From NCBI RefSeq assembly GCF_000192795.1, contig NW_007360671.1, forward strand, positions 1 to 22,750: a DNA stretch of 22,750 nt, in the 5' to 3' direction. The notes below the pieces were generated by a model, which was not told where the DNA came from, searched no databases, and saw only the letters and a program-made list of their open reading frames with translations. The stretch is from Vavraia culicis subsp. floridensis. Lineage: Eukaryota; Microsporidia; Pleistophoridae. This document shows positions 17,433 to 22,750 of the stretch, piece by piece (within the stretch, counting starts at the first letter, position 1; each line of letters begins with the position of its first letter). The position numbers were made by a program, and so were the translations under genes.

Positions 17433-17882
17433 ATGAAAATAGTTATAAACGATAAATCACCGGGTTTCACATGTGGAAAGCAGTGCATACACTGTTTAGC
17501 AGACATCACTGCAGGATCATTATTTTTTCATTTTCCATGTGTGATTCTGAGTGACATTACTCATCAGATAAATATTGTGACAGTTTGCGATGAAGAATAA
17601 TTTGATAACAGGAGGAATTTTTGTGTGACTGGTCAATCTTGTAATAATTTGCATTGAGTTTATATCACAAGAGTGGGGTGATGCTGCACAGAAGGTCATG
17701 TTTCCATATGTACCACAGAAAATATTTTATGCCGTCAATGTCGATGGAGTGGACCGGATGCCGACAACGGATTGAAAAATCAATGTTTTGCTGGTGCGGA
17801 TTGCTTTAATGAAAAACACAAAGTTGTAAATTACACAGCACTTACTGATAATATGAAAACATCACATGTAGCGGCGATCTAA
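17433..17882 (+). pseudogene. decayed cysteine-rich reading frame
   Basis: An ATG at 17433 opens a 55-codon frame ending at TAA (17598-17600). The same frame then continues through TGA at 17655 and 17679 and a 66-codon open stretch to TAA at 17880. All segments share an unusual cysteine content, about 13-14 Cys in roughly 150 codons. Examples are TCGKQCIHC, FCVTGQSC, ICTTENILCRQC and NQCFAGADCF. Persistence of the Cys spacing across the stops in one frame suggests an old gene for a cysteine-rich, perhaps secreted, protein that has lost function. No signal peptide is seen and no family is recognised. Chance Cys enrichment from TG-rich DNA is the alternative. Confidence 0.4.
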
Positions 17883-18937
17883 GATCGCGAGGTTAGCCCT
17901 TTTTACGAGAACAGAGCAACATATCAAAACAGCGTATGCACTTCCAGAAGAAAATATCGGTAAGAAAAAAATTTGAGTGAAAGATTTGGTTAAATTAAGT
18001 AACGATTTTACACCGATTCATGAATGACAAAACGCTAGCTTTGGGCTAAGCAATTCCTTTGATCCCTTTTGCATTAAATGATCACCCCAGGTCCATTGGT
18101 TGGTACATCATTCGACGAATTATTTTTTGTACACTTCGTAAATAGAATATTCTTAAAAGAGAAGGTATGCAACTCGGGTGTAGGGGATGATCGGTCAGAT
18201 TCATAATGTAAGTCGAGCACGCTCTTCATTTTATGCCGACCGGATATTTCAATCCTGCTAGCATGGCCAATAGGATTCTATGAAATAAATCTGTCATAGC
18301 GAATTGTCTATTATATGGATGAGCTCCCAAGCATCAATATTTATGGTATAATACTTTACCTTTCCCATGTTTACACGGTGTCTATGCTTCCTCATAATGA
18401 AATATCTACGGTAACAAAATTTTTACGAGCATAATATCAAGGCGCAAACAAATTAAATAGTGACATAGCAGTTTGAAGTGTTATCAATCCGATTAATGAA
18501 AACTAATAAGTTTATTGAGCATGTGTGCTGTTGGTCACTGGTAATAACGTCTTCTCAAGAATAACATCGTGTGCGAAGAATTTTTTTGTGCCACGAAAAA
18601 AATGAATTTGCACCAAAGACCTCGCCATTCCAAAGATTTATCTATTCCAGCATTTTTTCACGATCTTGCTGTTCAATTTTATTATAACCAACCGAATAGC
18701 TGCGAGCAAATCGCATGAACCAATCGGATGTAATCCTCAAGACAAAACAATGATTTGCACCAAACAATCGCTAAGTTAATCCTTTATTCATTTTTATTGC
18801 CATTTAAATCACACGATTTTCATTCGCTCTTCGTGAAAATACAAAAATAGCAACTTCCATTTCTACGAACATCCCATCCAATCATATTAAAAATCCCTTC
18901 ACTTCCTTAAACAGAAGTACCAAAACTATATAAAGCG
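17883..18937. other. gene-free stretch upstream of the surface protein
   Basis: About 1 kb of AT-rich DNA with no coding frame. A short palindrome, GCGATCTAAGATCGC, overlaps the left edge (17874-17888). The right end holds A/T tracts and the TATA-like element of the next gene. Confidence 0.5.
18927..18935 (+). promoter_or_regulatory. TATA-like element at the surface protein start
   Basis: TATATAAAG lies only 2 nt before the first ATG (18938) but 29 nt before the in-frame Met7 codon at 18956. If it acts as a TATA box at the spacing seen for dmc1 (27) and the 21530 gene (33), translation should begin at 18956. Confidence 0.45.
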
Positions 18938-20290
18938 ATGATGAATCAAACCGTCATGCAGACATCTAGCTTTTGTTTCTATACGATGTTGGTTTTGTTT
19001 GCCTGGACGGGTATCATCACCACCACAACACCCCGAAACACAGACATACTAGCTGGGGGACTAGCTGGTTTACGGGATCGAGTAAATGGGTTGAATCAGG
19101 ATAGCAAGAAGATGGTGGCACGTGCGATGTTTACATCTATCCCCCTAAATATAGATGGCCAATACTTAGTTAAGCTGTCCGAAATTACGACAGGTATTGA
19201 GGTTTTATATAGTAATGCAAACAACAACCATCACGGATTTGAAGCTAATAGCGAGGGAACAATGGGAGATTTGTTGCAGAGAGGTGTGAATGCCTTTAAG
19301 AGTGGAACTCCGGCTGATAAAAGTGCGTTCACCGAAATAGTGAAAGAAGTTTGTGACGGATATCACGGATTAGTAAAAAAGTTTGTCAATTCATGCCAAT
19401 CGACAGACGAGCACGGAGTAGTGCTGAAACAAGTGAGTAATGAAACACTAGATATCGTTAATGAAAGCTTGATACATTTAGTAGGAAACGATGATGCTAT
19501 ATTGAATGCATTCGTAGACGCATACAATGAGATAACAATCAAATTAAACAAAATGATCGATGCTCCGGAAGACAAATCAATTGCTGGTATGGTTGAACAA
19601 TTTAAAACACTAATTGAGAAGGTAAAGCCACATATGGTATTTTTCAACAGTTTGCAATATGCGATCTGTGAAAATAAGGACGTGAAAGCGCATGAAAAAG
19701 CCGTTGATGATTACGAAGCTATGTTAAGTAAGCTGATAAGTAATCTAAAAAAACATATTACCAAACAAAAAGTGGAGTACAAAAACTACGTTGCAACAGC
19801 TAAGATAATTGTTAAGTTTCTTGACGACATGCGCATGAGTATCAAAATCGTAGTTCAGAATCGTGATATATTGGCAATCAGATATGCTGAAATTGCAAGG
19901 GTTTACTCCGATACAAAGATGATAGCGGATATCACTGAGGAGGCGAAGAATAAGACGGGGGATAACAAACAAGACTATGACAACATGAATGGAGATGCAA
20001 AGAGCAAAGTGAACTTGCGTTTCTATATTTCTCCACAGAAGAGTGCATCGGGCAGCGCATCTGGTTCCTCGGGCCCGTCAGGAAAGCCTCCAGCAGGAGT
20101 AACGCCTCCGGCTCCAAATGCGAAGGGTAGTAAGTCAGACGATAAAACACAGAAGAATACTAGCACGACTGATAAGGACGATTCTAAGCCGTGGTATAGA
20201 AAGACATGGCCATGGGTTGTTGGTATCGGAGTTGTTGTATTGGCAGCCGGATTCGGTCTACTTGCAGTGGTATTATTTCGCAAGAAATAA
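18938..20290 (+). CDS. type I membrane surface-type protein
   Basis: A 450-residue protein. An N-terminal hydrophobic segment (about 12-28) looks like a signal peptide. A mostly helical, Lys/Asp/Asn-rich ectodomain of about 330 residues with few cysteines follows. Then comes a low-complexity Ser/Gly/Pro/Thr/Lys stalk (about 365-420) and a strong transmembrane helix (about 424-446, beginning WPWVVGIGVVV) ending in a short RKK cytosolic tail. This is the architecture of a cell-surface or spore-surface adhesin-like protein; no conserved domain is recognised, so it is likely lineage-specific. Starts at 18938, 18941 or 18956 are possible, and the last fits both the TATA spacing and a compact signal peptide (MQTSSFCFYTMLVLFAWTG). 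AATAAA overlaps the stop (20286-20291). It sits in the gene-poor compartment with another membrane protein nearby. Confidence 0.85.
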   Translation: MMNQTVMQTSSFCFYTMLVLFAWTGIITTTTPRNTDILAGGLAGLRDRVNGLNQDSKKMVARAMFTSIPLNIDGQYLVKLSEITTGIEVLYSNANNNHHGFEANSEGTMGDLLQRGVNAFKSGTPADKSAFTEIVKEVCDGYHGLVKKFVNSCQSTDEHGVVLKQVSNETLDIVNESLIHLVGNDDAILNAFVDAYNEITIKLNKMIDAPEDKSIAGMVEQFKTLIEKVKPHMVFFNSLQYAICENKDVKAHEKAVDDYEAMLSKLISNLKKHITKQKVEYKNYVATAKIIVKFLDDMRMSIKIVVQNRDILAIRYAEIARVYSDTKMIADITEEAKNKTGDNKQDYDNMNGDAKSKVNLRFYISPQKSASGSASGSSGPSGKPPAGVTPPAPNAKGSKSDDKTQKNTSTTDKDDSKPWYRKTWPWVVGIGVVVLAAGFGLLAVVLFRKK

Positions 20291-21490
20291 ATAAGTCTTT
20301 TGACATTCGTTTTTGTGTTTTTTAGTATTTACAAAGCAGTTTATTTTCCTTTTAGTATGACAACATCTGGATGCTGGCATATTTCGGTCTACAGTAACCG
20401 AGCATGATATGTTTTGGTAAAACTGTCTGCTGGTAGAGTTTCTTAATATTGCAATGTTTGACATCCAATGGTTGTATCAATTTGATGCTTAATCAAGCAC
20501 ATCAAATTCATATTTTTAATTTACGGATGTGTTGAATGCCCAACAGCATCCCTTAGCAGATATTGAGTTGATGAACAGCCTCTTTAAGCTTATGTATGAT
20601 AGGTATAAGCTTTTTTTGTACGCATTGGTGAAAAAATTTTCAGAACAACATTCCGCGCCAAATACTACCGTAAATGACGAAAAGCTGATCTTCAAAGAGG
20701 TCAATACGATGACGTTGGGCTTAAATATTTTGTTAATTTATTGAATCTTTTCTAGCTTCTCATAGTCCTGTACAAACACCCTCGTAAATTTAGCTAAACT
20801 GGCAAAACATCTCCATCATCGTCCATGTACGATACTATGGGAATTATACGGGGATGCCTGTGCGTTGATACAGTTTAATGTCTTCATCAACGATCTATTC
20901 GACTGTCGTGAACTATACTTATCTGTAAATTTCAGGAAGAAGAATTCTTTAAAGTGCTCCTGAAGGGAATTCATACATGTTACAACTTGCGTACCAGACT
21001 CACTGTCGCGGTTGCAACATATCTTTCTCTTGTGGTGATGGTGTGCACGAAGGTATTGTGCGAGATGGCGCACCAACCTCCTTGCGAACTAAAGGCTAGT
21101 AGCCACGGTCGATCTCAGTGAACCAGAAAAGTAAGTCATGACATGAGAATATAAGTAAATGATTTTAAACAGGAAACATTATCTCATAGTTTTGATGCAT
21201 ACTCCGTATTAGGTTATGCAGCTTATGGTAGCTGTAAAACAAAAGCACTTACAACAAATCTAAAATATTCATCAGCTTTAAATAGACGATATAATTAAAT
21301 TCTTTATAATATATACGTGCTGTATCTAAGGATAAGGCTACTTTGTATCTGGATTTAAATACAAAAAGATTGTACATTGTAATCAGACAAGTGCTGATAA
21401 AAAGTTTGTCGTAGTTTACATATAAGTAGTTGATACAAATAGACAGGATCTGTCAAAGATATTAATAAATATTTTTCCATATTTTTATTC
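20291..21490. other. gene-poor stretch between two surface-type genes
   Basis: About 1.2 kb. It contains one short plus-strand frame listed separately and, at about 20880-21120, stop-free stretches on both strands without ATG starts. They look like remnants or chance. The right half (21140-21490) is very AT-rich. Confidence 0.45.
20571..20744 (+). CDS. possible 57-residue protein or gene fragment
   Basis: The frame is open from a TAA at 20517. The first ATG is at 20571, giving 57 residues with a helical, Lys/Phe/Tyr-rich stretch (LFKLMYDRYKLFLYALVKKF). The codons before the ATG read equally protein-like, which suggests a piece of a longer, broken gene rather than a complete small gene. No family is recognised and no start signal is seen. 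Confidence 0.27.
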   Translation: MNSLFKLMYDRYKLFLYALVKKFSEQHSAPNTTVNDEKLIFKEVNTMTLGLNILLIY

Positions 21491-21506
21491 TAAAAGTATA
21501 AATACG
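21491..21506 (+). promoter_or_regulatory. TATA-like element, identical to that of dmc1
   Basis: TAAAAGTATAAATACG is identical over 16 nt to 183-198. The TATAAATAC core starts 33 nt before the ATG at 21530. Promoter function is inferred. Confidence 0.55.
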
Positions 21507-21529
21507 CGATTCTATACATTTAACACTAT

Positions 21530-22150
21530 ATGACAGACATATCAAACAATGGTACAACGCTTTTTAGCTATAATATATCTGTACCGGTTCATGGCAATAT
21601 GAATGAAATGGTATTCCACAAATCAGAACCCGGATCGGATAATTATAATGGAACCGCTCGATCAGTCGGAGTATCGCCAAATGCTGAATTAGGTGCAGTT
21701 ACCTCTGTCGATGAGTTGATTCATGGCTATAATGGCAGTACTGCAGCGATGTATAAGGCTATGAACGATACCATCGAATCAACCATTTCAGATCACAGCA
21801 ATATGTACAAGGCAAGCCATTCCTCGTTTAATAATGTAAGAAATATATCAAATAGTACTGTTGCTGATTCAGGTGCTACCAGCTCATCTATGTATGACAT
21901 TGGCATGACATTTCTTGCTATTAGTGGATTTATCCTTTTTGGACTTCTTGTGATTTTGTGTCACTGGTATAACAAGCGATGGAGAGAACAAGAGTATTGC
22001 CTCAATAATTCTCAGGTTGGAAAAATAGGCCATGGTGAGGCGCATTCAATTAGGATTGATAATGATCACTTTACACTTGAAAATAAGAAAGAAAAAATGA
22101 ATGACAGTTTATCCACTGATCGACCGGTCAGTCGACATACCTCCATGTGA
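21530..22150 (+). CDS. single-pass membrane protein with sequon-rich ectodomain
   Basis: A 206-residue protein without an N-terminal signal peptide. One transmembrane helix (about 124-147, MTFLAISGFILFGLLVILC) is followed by a basic flank (NKRWREQ), so the positive-inside rule puts residues 1-123 outside and a roughly 60-residue tail in the cytosol (type III topology). The outer part is rich in Ser, Asn, Thr and Met. It has seven Asn-x-Ser/Thr sequons (N7, N15, N40, N68, N80, N105, N108), many Ser/Thr for O-linked sugars, and no Cys. The tail is charged (Lys/Glu/Asp) and ends in a Ser/Arg/His-rich sequence. No family is recognised. It neighbours another surface-type gene and shares its promoter 16-mer with dmc1. 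Confidence 0.78.
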   Translation: MTDISNNGTTLFSYNISVPVHGNMNEMVFHKSEPGSDNYNGTARSVGVSPNAELGAVTSVDELIHGYNGSTAAMYKAMNDTIESTISDHSNMYKASHSSFNNVRNISNSTVADSGATSSSMYDIGMTFLAISGFILFGLLVILCHWYNKRWREQEYCLNNSQVGKIGHGEAHSIRIDNDHFTLENKKEKMNDSLSTDRPVSRHTSM

Positions 22151-22570
22151 AAGTAGGTCCTGTACTGCTACTTTATGATTTAGTGACTTGGTAAAGATAA
22201 GTAAAACGTAGCTTTAAATGAAATATTTGAACTAATATCTGATTTGCTGATAGGACACTGGAGTGAAGTGGTTATGCGTGATACTATTTTTATTTACACT
22301 TGCTTTTGTCTTTTGTTCTTGCTCATTTAATCTATCTGCTATTGCCAAAACAATGAGTTAGAGAGGACAAAATATTTTTGGAGTTAATATAATTGTTTTT
22401 CGACAGATGAAGCTTTTTTCTGTTATTATAGTTTCGCTGCACTATCACGTTTTTCAAAAACGGGTGTATGAATGGATAGTATACCAAAATAGCGCTTTTG
22501 AATGTAACTAAAACATCAGATCATTCCTTTCTACCAACTGTTCTGTGGTTACAAATCAATAAATTTACTT
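22151..22570. other. intergenic, convergent membrane protein / helicase
   Basis: About 420 bases between convergent genes. A short plus-strand frame (ATG at about 22275) encodes an 18-residue signal-like hydrophobic peptide and then stops; it is probably chance. I found no obvious Helitron 3' terminus (hairpin followed by CTRR), though this cannot be excluded by eye. Confidence 0.4.
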
Positions 22571-22750
22571 TCATTGCAGTAGTTCATTGTATACAACATT
22601 TCTAGTGTATATTTTACCATTCTCATGCTTTCCTTGGTCTCCATTGTCAGCAACATACACCCCTAGACCGTTTGCATAGCGCACTCTCGACAGAGCTACA
22701 TACAACTGACCATGTACAAAGACAGAGCCGTGCAGATAAACACCTACTTT
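22571..22750 (-). CDS. C-terminus of a Pif1/Helitron-type DNA helicase (partial, runs off the edge)
   Basis: Only the last 59 residues and the stop (22573-22571) are in the window; the 5' part lies beyond base 22750. The sequence contains HGQLYVALSRVRYANGL, the terminal helicase motif of superfamily 1B Pif1-like proteins. Pif1 and the Rep-helicase proteins of Helitron rolling-circle transposons share this signature (H/K-G-Q-x-Y-V-A-L/V-S-R-V-R/T), and the phrase VFVHGQLYVALSRV is closest to the Helitron-associated form. The tail after the motif is hydrophilic and Asn/Gly-rich. Helitron versus a host Pif1 copy cannot be decided without the Rep domain. The visible frame is intact. Confidence 0.82.
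   Translation of the reverse strand, partial: KVGVYLHGSVFVHGQLYVALSRVRYANGLGVYVADNGDQGKHENGKIYTRNVVYNELLQ
22571..22750 (-). mobile_element. possible edge of a Helitron transposon
   Basis: This is inferred only from the Helitron-like helicase C-terminus and the gene-poor surroundings. No terminal sequence (5' TC, 3' hairpin plus CTRR) has been identified inside the window, so the element boundary is not mapped. Confidence 0.35.

Noticed and set aside
17874..17888. Palindrome GCGATCTAAGATCGC
   Set aside because: Short palindromes of this length are expected by chance in 22 kb; no second copy and no adjacent gene end.
20816..21076. Minus-strand 86-codon frame considered as a transposase fragment
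   Set aside because: Starts at TTG, no motif, and a plus-strand frame is equally open over the same bases.
1..22750. CRISPR arrays, bacterial operons, rRNA genes, tRNA genes
   Set aside because: No spaced direct-repeat arrays, no Shine-Dalgarno-linked gene strings and no recognisable rRNA or tRNA sequence; the proteins are eukaryotic.

Overview
The window looks like nuclear DNA of a microsporidian. The recognisable genes are eukaryotic: a DMC1/RAD51 recombinase, a Ubc7-type E2, phosphatidylinositol synthase, a Qb-type SNARE, a cytosolic-type seryl-tRNA synthetase and an RRM protein. They are short and uninterrupted, and several have a CCC (or GGG) tract within a few bases to a few tens of bases of the start ATG, a known microsporidian start-site signal. 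Gene density is low for the phylum and base composition is moderate, which suggests one of the larger microsporidian genomes, perhaps near Trachipleistophora/Vavraia. The genus is an inference and could not be checked.

Region 1 (about 1-13.2 kb) is the housekeeping half. In order: dmc1-like (+), RRM protein (-), Ubc7-like E2 (+), a 61-bp tandem repeat, phosphatidylinositol synthase (-), a 41-residue mini-gene (+), a possible basic protein (-), a Qb-SNARE (+) whose 3' end lies in a perfect 70-bp tandem duplication, a secreted repeat-bearing coiled-coil protein (-), seryl-tRNA synthetase (+), an 18-bp minisatellite, a small membrane protein (-) and an Alba-like basic protein (+). There is no sign of operons. 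Strands alternate and most neighbours are convergent or divergent.

Region 2 (about 13.2-22.75 kb) is more AT-rich and gene-poor. It holds a 91-residue SWIM zinc-finger protein that I read as a minimal Sws1/ZSWIM7 (Shu complex) homologue, a decayed cysteine-rich reading frame with in-frame stops, two membrane-anchored surface-type proteins, and, at the right edge, the C-terminus of a Pif1/Helitron-type helicase on the minus strand. It resembles a fast-evolving or subtelomere-like compartment.

Two functional threads stand out. First, a meiotic recombinase (DMC1-like) and a candidate Sws1, a known regulator of RAD51/DMC1 filaments, occur in one window. Second, start-site architecture splits in two: housekeeping genes carry CCC near the ATG, whereas dmc1 and the secreted or surface genes carry a TATA-like box about 25-33 nt upstream of a plausible start. 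That suggests stage-regulated versus constitutive promoters.
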